A stretch of DNA of 64,000 bases from SZUA-430 sp965227535 (GCA_965227535.1 OZ245761.1:1302001-1366000), one strand, 5' to 3'. Shown: positions 43,524 through 52,607, counted from the stretch's first letter. Numbers and translations: made by a program. Notes: generated from the sequence alone by a model not told the origin.

Positions 43524-45296
43524 CTATTCCTGCGTTTCGCCGGCGGGCGGCGTCGTCTTGGTCGGACCGCCGGCGCCGCCGAAAGCTGCACCCGGCGCGC
43601 CGACTTCCGGCAGCACCACGCCTTGATAAGCGGGCGTCAGGTCCGGCACTGCACGCGTTGGCGGCGCGGCGACGCGCACGACGTCGGGATCACCCGCTTG
43701 CATACGGCGCGGTTTGAAGCGCGGCGTCGCGCTCGAATAACGAGCGACATCTTCGACCACGGCTTCCGTGATCTCTTCGCTCGCAGCCGGCGCGTTGAGC
43801 GCCGTCTGTACCGCGCCGGAAACCAACTCTTGCGGCGACACGAGCCCTGTGGACGGCGACAGCGCTTGCGGCACGGCGGCCTCGGCGACCTCGATCGCCG
43901 CCGCCGGCGCCGCAGCCTTCGCCTCGCGCAGCTGGCCGGCGCGACGGCAAACGCCCTCGCTGCGCAGCACATCGATCGCAGGCCGCAGGGAAGCATCCGC
44001 CACCTGCACCAGATCGTTCGCCCCAAGATCGTCGACGGTCAGCGTGTCCGCCGTCGTCTGCGCACGTTCGAACACATTCTCGGCCGCCCCCGCGCTCTTC
44101 ACGCGCATCGACGCCCCACCACGCCCCACACAAGCCGAACGCATGCGGCAGAGGTCGAGCATCGCGCTCGCCTCGCGCAGTTGCTGAGCGGCCGACGCCG
44201 CGGTCGTGTCACAACCTTCACCGGTCGGCGTCGCCGTGCCGGCGCGATCCGACAATGCCTCAAGCCGCGCCAAATCCAAGAACGCAGCGCCCAGCGAGTC
44301 GGCCGTCTTCTGCCAGTCGATGACCTTACCGGCCTTCGAATCCTCGCCCAGAGTCGCCAAGTTCGCCGCCAGTGACTTCAACCGCCAGGCCGCCTCGACG
44401 CGCGGATCGGCCGACTTGCCGTCCGTCACGGCCGCCGCCTGCTCCATCACCTTCGCCAGCGTCGACGCCGACACCGCGCGCTCGTCGATCATGGCGGGCG
44501 CAAGGTTCGGCAGCTGACTGTCTTTGCGCTTCGTGTCGAGCAGCAGCGGCAGCATGCGCGCCACATAGCTCGCCTCGTCGTTGATGCGCTTCAATTCCGC
44601 TTTCAGCGTCGAAGGACCGACGGGAAGCGACGCCATCGCCGTTTGACCTGCAAACGTGCTGGACCGTCCGCCGATGCCGTCAAGCGTCCGCTCGATCTGC
44701 GACAGATCCGAGCGCAGCGCCGCCGATGACTGACAATCGACCGACGGGCAGGACGACGCTGCACAGGCGGACGCCGCCTTACGCACCGCCGCAACAATGA
44801 CGAGCGTCGCATCCGCGCGTGGATCGGCCGAAGCAGAGCACGTCGCAACGTTGGTCGCGTGAAGGGGTACCTTGCAGAAATCTTCGGCGGTGCATCGGCT
44901 GGCCCAACCGGTCAGCACGGCGGCGGCTTCATCCGCGCGCTTCGCCGCGATCTGCGCCTGTTTCAATTCGTCAAGCCGCGCGGCGGCTAGGTTTGTCTCG
45001 TCCGATACTTGCGGCAGCGCCGCCTTCAATGCCGACGCATGCGTGCGCGCGGTTTCGGCGCGGCGCGAGAACGTCTGGGCGAGATCGGCGATGTCCGAGC
45101 AATATTTGCAGCCGGAGGCTTCAGCCTGCACGGCGCGTTCGTGTTCCACTTTCTTGATTTGCGCGACAACCGCCGGCTTTTGCGGGCGGATCAAGTCGAG
45201 TCCGGGCGGCGATAGGTCGACGCTCATATAAGCGGCGACTCCCCCAAGTCCCAACGCCACAACGATCACCCCAGCGACCGCGAGTACGTCACGCAT
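43524..45296 (-). CDS. Envelope protein with N-terminal anchor and long helical, Cys-containing body
   Basis: 590 residues from ATG 45296. One N-terminal transmembrane segment (about 3-25) anchors it. The following soluble region of about 450 residues is alanine-rich, helical and probably coiled coil, with at least a dozen cysteines scattered (SGCKYCSD, SRCTAEDFCKVP, CAASSCPSVDCQ, LDLCRMRSAC), suggesting disulfides in the periplasm. The last 90 residues are low complexity and Pro/Ala-rich, ending PPAGETQE. No family was recognised. It converges on the TPR gene with a 6-base gap. Confidence 0.7.
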   Translation of the reverse strand: MRDVLAVAGVIVVALGLGGVAAYMSVDLSPPGLDLIRPQKPAVVAQIKKVEHERAVQAEASGCKYCSDIADLAQTFSRRAETARTHASALKAALPQVSDETNLAAARLDELKQAQIAAKRADEAAAVLTGWASRCTAEDFCKVPLHATNVATCSASADPRADATLVIVAAVRKAASACAASSCPSVDCQSSAALRSDLSQIERTLDGIGGRSSTFAGQTAMASLPVGPSTLKAELKRINDEASYVARMLPLLLDTKRKDSQLPNLAPAMIDERAVSASTLAKVMEQAAAVTDGKSADPRVEAAWRLKSLAANLATLGEDSKAGKVIDWQKTADSLGAAFLDLARLEALSDRAGTATPTGEGCDTTAASAAQQLREASAMLDLCRMRSACVGRGGASMRVKSAGAAENVFERAQTTADTLTVDDLGANDLVQVADASLRPAIDVLRSEGVCRRAGQLREAKAAAPAAAIEVAEAAVPQALSPSTGLVSPQELVSGAVQTALNAPAASEEITEAVVEDVARYSSATPRFKPRRMQAGDPDVVRVAAPPTRAVPDLTPAYQGVVLPEVGAPGAAFGGAGGPTKTTPPAGETQE

Positions 45297-45600
45297 GTGA
45301 TACCCACTCGGGAACGAAGCCCCAGCCCTCACCGCCCCCCGTTAACTAAGGCTGTGTGAGAACCCCCCATTTGTTGCGGATAAACATCGCAGAAGGGCTT
45401 TCGTTTTTCAATTTCCCCTGATGTGAAATATTGAGGTCGTTATGAATCTGATTCGCCACACCCACTAGATGCGGTGGGTCACAGGGAATCGCCTAGCGAA
45501 AGAACGGGTACCCGCTAAGATTGCGAAGATGATTCGACCTGTGGATCCAGCAGAACTGCATCAGCGGCCCTCGTGAGGCCCAGGAAATGGTGGTGGACCG
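45297..45600. other. 304-base intergenic region, promoter space
   Basis: AT-richer than its surroundings between about 45370 and 45450 (TTTTTCAATTTCC and GAAATATTGAGG), so promoter-like. ACCCAC (near 45460) and GTGGGT (near 45473) form a small hairpin. No gene was recognised. The Cys-containing envelope gene and the GIY-YIG-like gene diverge from this region. Confidence 0.35.
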
Positions 45601-46074
45601 ATGCCTTTGCCCTTTCTCCACAAGTTCATGGCCTCGGTCAGGCGAAGTAGATTTGAACATCAACCACTACGTGCAGACACCCATCTCTGGCCGTTGAGCC
45701 TTATCGGCCCGGAAGGCCCGCAAATGCTGGCTTTTCAGGTCATGGGGCTGGGTGAACCCGCCCCGCGCAAGCCCGGCATCTTCATCTACGCGCGGCAACG
45801 CGCGGGCGAGTGGCAGGCGCTCTACATCGGCGAAAGCGCCAACATGAGCGCCCGGCTCGCCTTCAACGAGATCGCGGCGGACGCGCTGCTTTCCGGCGCA
45901 ACCGACATCCATGTCCTGAAGCTCGACGCCGACGCCAAGGATCGCCGCGACTTGGCCGACCGCCTCATCCTGACCAACCGTCCGCCGCTGAACGAAGAAG
46001 AGCGCACGCGTCTCGAAACCGTCGCAGGCGAAGCCGCTCAGAAGACGGCGAAAGGCAAATCCCGCGCTGCTTAG
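45601..46074 (+). CDS. GIY-YIG-like domain protein, probably not a canonical nuclease
   Basis: 157 residues. The middle reads PGIFIYARQ ... QALYIGESANMSARL, then ILTNRPPLNEEER: the order GIF-IY / YIG / Arg / PPLN is that of the GIY-YIG fold. The Arg in SARL is present, but the usual catalytic Glu before PPLN is replaced by Asp-Arg context, so nuclease activity is doubtful. Start ATG 45601. A basic C-terminal tail (KTAKGKSRAA) could bind nucleic acid. It converges on mucR with a 4-base gap. Confidence 0.6.
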   Translation: MPLPFLHKFMASVRRSRFEHQPLRADTHLWPLSLIGPEGPQMLAFQVMGLGEPAPRKPGIFIYARQRAGEWQALYIGESANMSARLAFNEIAADALLSGATDIHVLKLDADAKDRRDLADRLILTNRPPLNEEERTRLETVAGEAAQKTAKGKSRAA

Positions 46075-46078
46075 CGTT

Positions 46079-46498
46079 CTACTTGCGGCGCGCCGCTCGC
46101 TTGCGCCCAAGCCCGATCTGCTTCGCAAGACGCGAGCGATGCGCCGCATAACTGGGCGCGACCATCGGATAGTCGTGGGGCAAACCCCATTTCGAGCGGT
46201 ATTCCTCAGGCGTCATCTGGTAGGACGACCGCAGATGCCGCTTCAAGGATTTGAACTGCAAACCATCTTCTAAGCAGATGATGTAGTCGCCGGTCACCGA
46301 TTTCTTGATCGACACCGCAGGCTTCTGCGGCTCACCACCACCGCCATTGCCCTGATGCCCACCGTTCGACAGCGACACCAGCGTCGAATGCACCGCCTGG
46401 ATCAACCCGGGCAAGTCCTGCGGCATGACGCGGTTGTTGGAAGCATAGGCGGCGACCAATCGCGCCGTCGCATCGACAGGACTTGTACCTTCGCTCAT
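46079..46498 (-). CDS. mucR: Ros/MucR-family transcriptional regulator
   Basis: 139 residues from ATG 46498. The C-terminal Ros domain is clear: IICLEDGLQFKSLKRHLRSSY and MTPEEYRSKWGLPHDYPMVAP, then a basic tail. The classical Cys2-His2 zinc set is altered: the second Cys is Asp (CLED) and the second His position falls in SSYQ. Such Asp variants are known among MucR homologues (some bind zinc differently or not at all). MucR silences AT-rich DNA and controls exopolysaccharide, motility and cell-cycle genes. Probably autoregulated; the 5' region is AT-rich. Confidence 0.9.
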   Translation of the reverse strand: MSEGTSPVDATARLVAAYASNNRVMPQDLPGLIQAVHSTLVSLSNGGHQGNGGGGEPQKPAVSIKKSVTGDYIICLEDGLQFKSLKRHLRSSYQMTPEEYRSKWGLPHDYPMVAPSYAAHRSRLAKQIGLGRKRAARRK

Positions 46499-46760
46499 AA
46501 AAAAATCGCCGCCCTGAATCGTTGCTATCAATGAAACTAAGAACGACACACCAAACGATCAAGCGCAGTCACATGATTGCGACGAAAAACAACGTCCGAT
46601 TGAATTTGAATTCGCAGAGAAACGCGATCGCCGATCAATCGAGCCGCAACATTTCTTGTGTACACGCAATTGGCGCAAGGTCGACGGTCGATCAAAGCCC
46701 ACATTTGCGCTTCACCCAGACGGTCGCTACCACTGTGTGCAACCACACCGGGGCATAGTT

Positions 46761-48200
46761 GTGACGCGCGCTTCCATTTTGCCGACGTCTCTCGGACTCG
46801 CAGTTGCGGCCACGCTCGCTGCCACGTCGTCGGCCGCCGCAGCGGAAGCAGGCGCACCGCACCTCGACGGCGCATCGCTGAGCGCTCTCTGGGCCGTGCC
46901 GTTTATCGGCCTGTTGCTTTCGATCGCCGTCATGCCGCTCGTCGCGCCGCATTTCTGGCACCACCACTACGGCAAAGTGTCGGCGGCGTGGGCAATCGCT
47001 TTCCTGGCGCCATTCGCCGTGTTGCAAGGCGGCGAAATCGCAACGTTCGAATTCCTGCACGTTATGCTGCTCGACTACGTGCCGTTCATCGTCCTGCTCT
47101 TCGCGCTCTATACGATCTCAGGCGGCGTCTATATCGCAGGCGACATCCACGGCACGCCGTTGACCAACACGGGCCTGCTCGCGGGCGGCACGCTGATCGC
47201 AAGCATCGCAGGCACCACCGGCGCGTCCGTGCTGTTAATCCGCCCGCTGCTGCGCGCCAACGACAACCGCAGCTACAATGTCCACGTTGTGGTGTTCTTC
47301 ATCTTCCTGGTGTCGAACATCGGCGGCTCATTGACACCGCTGGGAGACCCGCCGCTCTACATCGGCTTCCTCAAGGGCGTCGACTTCTTCTGGCCGACGG
47401 TCCACTTGCTGGAAAAGACGATTGTCCTCGTCGTGATCCTTCTCGCGGTGTTTTTCGCCATCGACAGCTTTATCTACTCACGCGACCGCCGCAGAACCGA
47501 CCCAACGCCGGACACGCACGCCCAGATCAAATTCAACGGCTGGCGCAACATCCTACTGCTCGCCGCCGTCATAGCCGTGATCCTAGGTTCGGCCATGTGG
47601 AAGACCGACGCAGCCATCGACGTCTACGGCGTCCACGTCGACTACCCGAACATCGCCCGAGTCATCGCGCTCTTGGGCCTCGCGACACTATCGTTGTGGC
47701 TGACGCCCAAGACATATCGCGACGGCAACAAGTTCACCTGGGGCCCGATCGCCGAGGTCGCCAAACTCTTCGCCGGCATTTTCATCACCATCGTCCCCGT
47801 CATCGCGATGCTGAAAGCCGGCGAGGCAGGCGCCTTTGCGCCAGTCCTGGCACTCGTGACGAACGCCGACGGCACGCCGAACAACGCGATGTATTTCTGG
47901 CTGACCGGCGGCCTCTCGAGCTTCCTCGACAACGCGCCCACCTATCTCGTCTTCTTCAACGCAGCCGGCGGCGACCCACAAGAACTGATGGGCCCGCTAG
48001 CCGGAACCCTCGCCGCAATCTCGGCCGGCGCTGTCTTCATGGGCGCCAACACCTACATCGGCAACGCCCCGAACTTCATGGTCAAAGCCATCGCCGAAGA
48101 AGCCGGCGTGAAGATGCCCAGCTTCTTCGGCTACATGCTCTGGTCGATCGTCTTCCTGCTACCCAGCTTCGCGCTAGTGACGTGGCTGTACTTCGTCTGA
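46761..48200 (+). CDS. Ion transporter superfamily (NhaD/CitM-like sodium:proton antiporter)
   Basis: 479 residues, about 12 transmembrane helices. It begins at GTG 46761 (VTRASILPTSL), with GGGGCATA upstream. A cleavable-looking first segment precedes LSALWAVPFIGLLLSIAVM. The SNIGGSLTPLGDPPLYIGF stretch and LSSFLDNAPTYLVFFN match the repeats of the NhaD/arsenite-transporter-like superfamily. It likely moves Na+ or an organic anion against protons. An antisense-like second frame of 520 codons is a GC artefact. The region 46499-46760 upstream is AT-richer and separates it from divergent mucR. Confidence 0.85.
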   Translation: MTRASILPTSLGLAVAATLAATSSAAAAEAGAPHLDGASLSALWAVPFIGLLLSIAVMPLVAPHFWHHHYGKVSAAWAIAFLAPFAVLQGGEIATFEFLHVMLLDYVPFIVLLFALYTISGGVYIAGDIHGTPLTNTGLLAGGTLIASIAGTTGASVLLIRPLLRANDNRSYNVHVVVFFIFLVSNIGGSLTPLGDPPLYIGFLKGVDFFWPTVHLLEKTIVLVVILLAVFFAIDSFIYSRDRRRTDPTPDTHAQIKFNGWRNILLLAAVIAVILGSAMWKTDAAIDVYGVHVDYPNIARVIALLGLATLSLWLTPKTYRDGNKFTWGPIAEVAKLFAGIFITIVPVIAMLKAGEAGAFAPVLALVTNADGTPNNAMYFWLTGGLSSFLDNAPTYLVFFNAAGGDPQELMGPLAGTLAAISAGAVFMGANTYIGNAPNFMVKAIAEEAGVKMPSFFGYMLWSIVFLLPSFALVTWLYFV

Positions 48201-48205
48201 ACGCG

Positions 48206-48634
48206 TCAATCGTCGCGTGACACGGACTTGAATGCACCGCGCGCTCGTGCCGCCAGAGCCTCTGCTCGCACCGCGCCGAGCGTCCCGCGCGAAAGAAATC
48301 CGAAGCTCGGCTTGCCCGCAGGTGTTTTGCCCGCGTCAAAGCCCGGCCAGGTGAATTCGTTGAATTCGTCGCACATGATCCACGACGGCGCGGAACCAAG
48401 ACCCAACTGAGCCTTCGCGCTACGAGGCACCTCAACCGCGCTGCGGCCCGCGCCAGGCCGGGTGTGCGTCATCGGCAGGACCGCCACGCGCAGCGCGCCG
48501 GACTTTGCTTGCAGAACGGCGACAATAACGCACGGCCTGAGCTTGCGACCGGAATCTTCGCCAACCTCATGCTCGCTGCTCCAAAGAAACCAATACGGAA
48601 TAACCTCGCCGACTCGAGGCGTTGCGGCAGACAT
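48206..48634 (-). CDS. PemK/MazF-like toxin of a type II TA module (putative)
   Basis: 142 residues. N-terminal EVIPYWFLWSSEHEVGEDSGRKLRPCVIVAVLQ has the shape of PemK/MazF-like proteins (a Ser/Arg-Pro-x-V strand after an initial Trp-rich turn) and VLPMTHTRP continues the pattern. MazF-like toxins cut mRNA at short sequences. Placed three bases downstream of a Phd-like antitoxin gene, which supports the call; catalytic residues are not fully certain. Ends six bases before the transporter stop, convergent. Confidence 0.75.
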   Translation of the reverse strand: MSAATPRVGEVIPYWFLWSSEHEVGEDSGRKLRPCVIVAVLQAKSGALRVAVLPMTHTRPGAGRSAVEVPRSAKAQLGLGSAPSWIMCDEFNEFTWPGFDAGKTPAGKPSFGFLSRGTLGAVRAEALAARARGAFKSVSRDD

Positions 48635-48637
48635 CCG

Positions 48638-48916
48638 TCACTTCTTCTTCGCGATCTGCCGTCCCGAATAGTTGCGCGGCAGTGGCTTCTCCAGCTCAGC
48701 CGCCATGTCGGCGTCCATGTCCCAAACGAAGCCGGCCTTGGGCAACCGGTCCCGAAGGCGAAGGAACTCGCCGAACTCGTGGGCGGAAATGAAGTACCCC
48801 TTCACCACCCCGGTCTTCTTGTCGGTTACCATGACCGGCGCCGACTGCGCGGCAAACGACCAATGCCCGAACTTGCCGGCGAACTCGCTGGACGAAACGC
48901 GCTGAACCTTGGACAT
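48638..48916 (-). CDS. Phd/YefM-like antitoxin (putative)
   Basis: 92 residues from ATG 48916. N-terminal VQRVSSSEFAGKFGHWSFAAQSAPVMVTDKKTGVV is typical of the Phd/YefM fold (SxxExxxxxxxxxxxxxx then PVxVT), a DNA-binding dimer that also wraps the toxin. The C-terminus is short and basic. It precedes the toxin by three bases and is fronted by a palindromic operator, so classical autoregulation is expected. Confidence 0.8.
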   Translation of the reverse strand: MSKVQRVSSSEFAGKFGHWSFAAQSAPVMVTDKKTGVVKGYFISAHEFGEFLRLRDRLPKAGFVWDMDADMAAELEKPLPRNYSGRQIAKKK

Positions 48917-48930
48917 GGTCTCTGTTCCCG

Positions 48931-48953
48931 ATATTCCTGGATATCAGGATATT
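48931..48953. promoter_or_regulatory. Toxin-antitoxin operator
   Basis: CCTGGATATCAGG (48936-48948) is a perfect palindrome, flanked by ATATT and ATATT-like repeats. It lies just upstream of the antitoxin ATG (48916). Phd/YefM antitoxins usually bind such sites with half-sites repeated on both sides. Confidence 0.65.
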
Positions 48954-48982
48954 AGCTAATAAATGCCAAATATTCAACGCCG

Positions 48983-49570
48983 CTAGCCGCCGAATACGAC
49001 CTTCCACATGACCCGCCCCGGAATGAACGCGAACGCGCCCGCGATGATCAGCCCGCCGACATAGAGCCCGATCATCGACCCCGCATGCTGGCGCACATCG
49101 CCCCGGCGGATGCCGGTCAGCCCCGACCACAGCGACACGACCGTCACGGCCGTAAAGACGTGCAGCGCGTTCACGCCCGTTTTTAAGTCGAAGATCATGG
49201 CGACGGACGTGGCCGCGACGACGATCATCGAGCTCACCCACGTCCACCCCAAGGCGCGATGGAAACCGGTGCCCTTGGGCAGCAGGAAGATAACGACCCC
49301 GACGACCAGGGCCAGCAGCGCCGCCGCCACGTGCAGCTGCAAGGAAGGCGGGGTCGCCAGCAACGGCGCGATGTTGAAGGACGGTGCAGGCACTTGCACC
49401 CTCGACCAATAGCCGAGGATCGCCTCCCGATGCGCCTCGGGGATCGAGTAAAGCCACGCCGCGAACACGGCCAGCGTCGCCCCGATCCCCAACGTCAACC
49501 GCCACAAAAACCCGCGCCAGAAGACACGCCCGATGACTTCGCTGTGGGCCGGCTGGTTGCGATCGCTCAT
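48983..49570 (-). CDS. DUF2306 family membrane protein
   Basis: 195 residues from ATG 49570 (MSDRNQPAHSEV). Five transmembrane helices, with LPKGTGFHRALGWTWV and HVFTAVTVVSLWSG the marks of the DUF2306 family (uncharacterised four- to six-helix proteins). Divergent from a LytTR regulator gene 75 bases away, which probably controls it. Role unknown. Confidence 0.85.
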   Translation of the reverse strand: MSDRNQPAHSEVIGRVFWRGFLWRLTLGIGATLAVFAAWLYSIPEAHREAILGYWSRVQVPAPSFNIAPLLATPPSLQLHVAAALLALVVGVVIFLLPKGTGFHRALGWTWVSSMIVVAATSVAMIFDLKTGVNALHVFTAVTVVSLWSGLTGIRRGDVRQHAGSMIGLYVGGLIIAGAFAFIPGRVMWKVVFGG

Positions 49571-49645
49571 AAAGTTTCGGGTCCCTTGTGATGCCGCCGT
49601 CGGACGCCATTGCCTCGGCAGCGCGCATGCGGAATAGATGCCGCG

Positions 49646-50524
49646 ATGGGCGACGAACCGCACCCGCAAATCCGCGAAATACCGCCCGTTCTTCGTGAAC
49701 GGCAGGCGGCTGCAATTCACGAAGCGCCAGCGGCAGCCTCGATCTGGGAGCAAGTGTGGGAGCGCCCCTGGCTTGCCTTTGCGGTCATCGCGATTCTGCC
49801 CGGCTTGGTGCTCAGCCTCCTCGGCCCGTTCGGCTCCTACAGCGCCCCGCTGGGGATGCGCTTCGCCTTCTGGATGCCCACGATGGCGATCGGCGCCGTG
49901 GTCGGCGCCACCCTGTCGATAGCGGGCGAGCGGATCCGATTCTTTTGCGGCCGCCCCGCCCTACGAGCGGTCGCGGTCACCACCGCGATGACGGCGGCGA
50001 TGACCGGCGTCGTCTGGGCGATGGCGTACCTGATCTTCGGCCCCGGCAAAGTCACCTTCGGCCTCACCTTCGTCTTCTACGTTTGGATCATCACCGTCGT
50101 CGTCGCCATGATCGGCGCCATCTTGCGCGCCCGCCGCACCCGCATCGCATTCGCCGCAGCGCCCGTGGCAACCGAGACGGCACCAACGCCAGCGTCCCTC
50201 GCCGCGCGCCTTCCGGCAAAAATCAGGGGCAGCACCATCCTCGCGCTTCAAGCCGAAGACCACTACGTCCGCGTCCACACGGAGGCAGGATCCGATCTCA
50301 TTCTTATCCGCCTCGCCGACGCCATCGCCGAGATGGGCTCGACCCCAGGCGCCCGCACGCACCGCTCGTGGTGGGCTGCAAAGAGCGCGGTGAAATCCGT
50401 CCGCCGCAGCAACGGCCGCGTTGTTCTTGTCCTCGCCAACGACACCGAAGTCCCGATCAGCCGCGGCTACACATCGGAACTGCGCGAAGCGGGCTGGCTG
50501 ACCGAACGCGAAAGCCAACCGTAA
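49646..50524 (+). CDS. LytTR-domain transcriptional regulator with membrane sensor
   Basis: 292 residues. Four transmembrane helices (about 38-150) form a membrane sensor. The C-terminal LytTR domain (about 190-285) contains ALQAEDHYVRVHTEAGSDL, LADAIAEM, RTHRSWWAAKSAVKSVRR and LANDTEVPISRGY, all LytTR hallmarks; it binds direct repeats. No receiver domain or kinase is present. Starts ATG 49646, divergent from the DUF2306 gene, which is its most likely target. The DUF1905 gene follows 11 bases after its stop. Confidence 0.88.
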   Translation: MGDEPHPQIREIPPVLRERQAAAIHEAPAAASIWEQVWERPWLAFAVIAILPGLVLSLLGPFGSYSAPLGMRFAFWMPTMAIGAVVGATLSIAGERIRFFCGRPALRAVAVTTAMTAAMTGVVWAMAYLIFGPGKVTFGLTFVFYVWIITVVVAMIGAILRARRTRIAFAAAPVATETAPTPASLAARLPAKIRGSTILALQAEDHYVRVHTEAGSDLILIRLADAIAEMGSTPGARTHRSWWAAKSAVKSVRRSNGRVVLVLANDTEVPISRGYTSELREAGWLTERESQP

Positions 50525-50535
50525 CGCAGACGCCG

Positions 50536-50850
50536 ATGTCAGCAGCGCTCCGTTTCACCGCCGTCATCAAGCTCCAGGGCAAAAATCACTATGTTTTGGT
50601 CTCGTCGGACCGCGCGGCAGAACTAAAGGCCGACTGGCGCAAACCTATGCCGGTTTGCGTCCGCATCAACGGCACGCCGAAGACGCCGTGCCGCCTCAAC
50701 ATGATGCCGACCGGCAAAGGCAGCTTCTATCTCTACCTCGACGGGGAGGTAAGATCCGCGTCGAAGACGAAGGCGGGCGACCGTGTCAATGTCGAGCTGC
50801 GCTTCGATCCCGCCTACCGTCGCCGCGCGCGGCCTGCCGCCGCGATATAG
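50536..50850 (+). CDS. DUF1905 family protein
   Basis: 104 residues from ATG 50536. LRFTAVIKLQGKNHYVLVS, PMPVCVRINGTPKTPCRLN and GSFYLYLDGEVR match the small DUF1905 family (beta-barrel, unknown function). It is 11 bases after the LytTR gene and probably co-transcribed. Its last 37 bases overlap the end of the convergent DUF885 gene. Confidence 0.8.
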   Translation: MSAALRFTAVIKLQGKNHYVLVSSDRAAELKADWRKPMPVCVRINGTPKTPCRLNMMPTGKGSFYLYLDGEVRSASKTKAGDRVNVELRFDPAYRRRARPAAAI

Positions 50851-52583
50851 GCGTCGATCCGCCGTTCCAGCACCGGCAACGTCACACCGCCGCTCTCCAG
50901 CACCGCATCGTGAAACGCGCGCAGGTCGAACTTGTCGCCCAGCGCCGCCTTCGCGCGCGCCCGCAACTCGATGATCTTCAGCTCGCCGATTTTGTAAGCC
51001 AGCGCCTGCCCCGGCCATGAAATGTAGCGATCGACCTCGGTGCGGATCTCGTGCTTCGAAAGCGCTGTGTTGTCCGCGAGGTAGGCCAGCGCCTGATCGC
51101 GCGTCCAATCCATCGAATGCATGCCGGTGTCGACGACAAGCCGGCACGCGCGCCACATCTCATACGTCAACCGTCCGAAGCGCTGATACGGCGTGTGATA
51201 AACACCCATCTCCTCGCCCAGTTTCTCCGCATACAGCGCCCAACCCTCCCCGAACGAATGCGGGTAAAAGTTCAAGCGGAACGCAGGCACCGCGCCAAGC
51301 TCGCGCGCGATCGAACCCTGCAAGTGATGTCCGGGCACCGCCTCATGCAACGTCAACGCCGGCAGCACGTAAAGCGGCCGTGTCTCCAGCGCAAAGGTGT
51401 TGACCCAATACTCGCCCGCCGCCCCCATCGGCCCGGGATTGTACCGCCCCGCCGTAAAGTTCGGCGCAATCGCCTCCGGCACCGGCTTCACGCCATACGG
51501 CATGCGCGGCAGCTTGCCGAAATACTCCGGCAGCTTTCCGTCGATTTCCTTGGCGATGAACGAGGCCTCGCGCATCAAATCGCCCGGCGTCTTCGGATAG
51601 AACTGCGAGTCCGTGCGCAGGAAGTCGATGAAGTCGGCAAAGCTGCCGCGATACTTCACCTCGCGCACGATCGCTTCCATCTCCGCCCGAATGCGCTTCA
51701 CCTCGGCCAGACCTGTGCGATGAATGCCTTCCGCCGTGGCATCCGGCAGCGTCGTGAAGTAGCGCACGAGGTCCGCGTAATACGCGCGACCGCCCGGCAG
51801 CGCCGTCGCCCCGATCGTCTTGCGCGCCGCGCCGCGATATTCGGCGTCGAAGAACCGCTTGAACCCCGCATAGGCCGGGATCACCGCCTTACCCAGCGCC
51901 GCCTTCCCCGCCGCCGCCAAGCGCGCGCGATCGCGCTCCGGGACGCCGTCCGGAAAGGCCGCGAACGGCTTCCAGAACGGCATCTTCTCAGGCTCGCTGT
52001 ACTGCGCGCTATCGACCACCCGCGCCACACCGTCGAGAATAGCGGACGGCAGCGTGAAGCCATCGCGCATGCCTTCGCGCAAATTCGCGATGTTCTCGTC
52101 GAAATACCGCGGCACATCGTTCAGCCGCGCAATGTAGTCCTCATATTGTTTTGTCGTCTGCGGATCGACCAACGAGTGAAGCTGCAGCAGATCAACGAAG
52201 AACCCGCTGTCGCTATTGAACGGAATGCGCCACTCCTTGTGCCGCCCCAGCGCGACGCGGCTCGACACCATGAAATCGAAGAGATCGTAGCTCACCTGCT
52301 CCTGATGCGAGAGCCGCCCGCGCTTGATCGCATGCAGCCGCTTCAGGAACGCCTCATCCGCCTTCAACCGCCGCGCCTGCGACGCCGGTGTCACCGACGG
52401 CAAGCGGTCGTCGTACGTTCGCACGCCGTCGCCCGTCGCCGTCAGCGGATCCTCACGCCACACAAACGCGCGCTCATCCGCGAACAGTTTCGTCAGCGCC
52501 TTCGACGGCGGCGCGGCAAGCGAAGGTGAAGCAGTCAGCGTCATGACGAGTCCAAATGCGACAGCCAGCAACGGCAGTTTCAT
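50814..52583 (-). CDS. DUF885 family secreted peptidase-like protein
   Basis: 589 residues with a signal peptide (about 1-24, ending LAAPP). The core zinc-peptidase-like motif LHEAVPGHHLQ carries HExxPGHH, and SFGEGWALYAEKLGEE supplies the downstream Glu ligand; AAGEYWVNTFALE is nearby. DUF885 proteins are thought to be metallopeptidases or amidases acting in the periplasm. Start ATG 52583. Overlaps the DUF1905 gene tail. Neighbouring minus-strand gene begins 25 bases upstream. Confidence 0.85.
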   Translation of the reverse strand: MKLPLLAVAFGLVMTLTASPSLAAPPSKALTKLFADERAFVWREDPLTATGDGVRTYDDRLPSVTPASQARRLKADEAFLKRLHAIKRGRLSHQEQVSYDLFDFMVSSRVALGRHKEWRIPFNSDSGFFVDLLQLHSLVDPQTTKQYEDYIARLNDVPRYFDENIANLREGMRDGFTLPSAILDGVARVVDSAQYSEPEKMPFWKPFAAFPDGVPERDRARLAAAGKAALGKAVIPAYAGFKRFFDAEYRGAARKTIGATALPGGRAYYADLVRYFTTLPDATAEGIHRTGLAEVKRIRAEMEAIVREVKYRGSFADFIDFLRTDSQFYPKTPGDLMREASFIAKEIDGKLPEYFGKLPRMPYGVKPVPEAIAPNFTAGRYNPGPMGAAGEYWVNTFALETRPLYVLPALTLHEAVPGHHLQGSIARELGAVPAFRLNFYPHSFGEGWALYAEKLGEEMGVYHTPYQRFGRLTYEMWRACRLVVDTGMHSMDWTRDQALAYLADNTALSKHEIRTEVDRYISWPGQALAYKIGELKIIELRARAKAALGDKFDLRAFHDAVLESGGVTLPVLERRIDAYIAAAGRARRR

Positions 52584-52607
52584 ATCTAAAGTCCGATCGG
52601 AAGAAAC

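Noticed and set aside
46658..48220. 520-codon plus-strand frame overlapping the transporter
   Set aside because: Arg-rich shadow frame; the transporter frame has twelve hydrophobic segments and conserved motifs.
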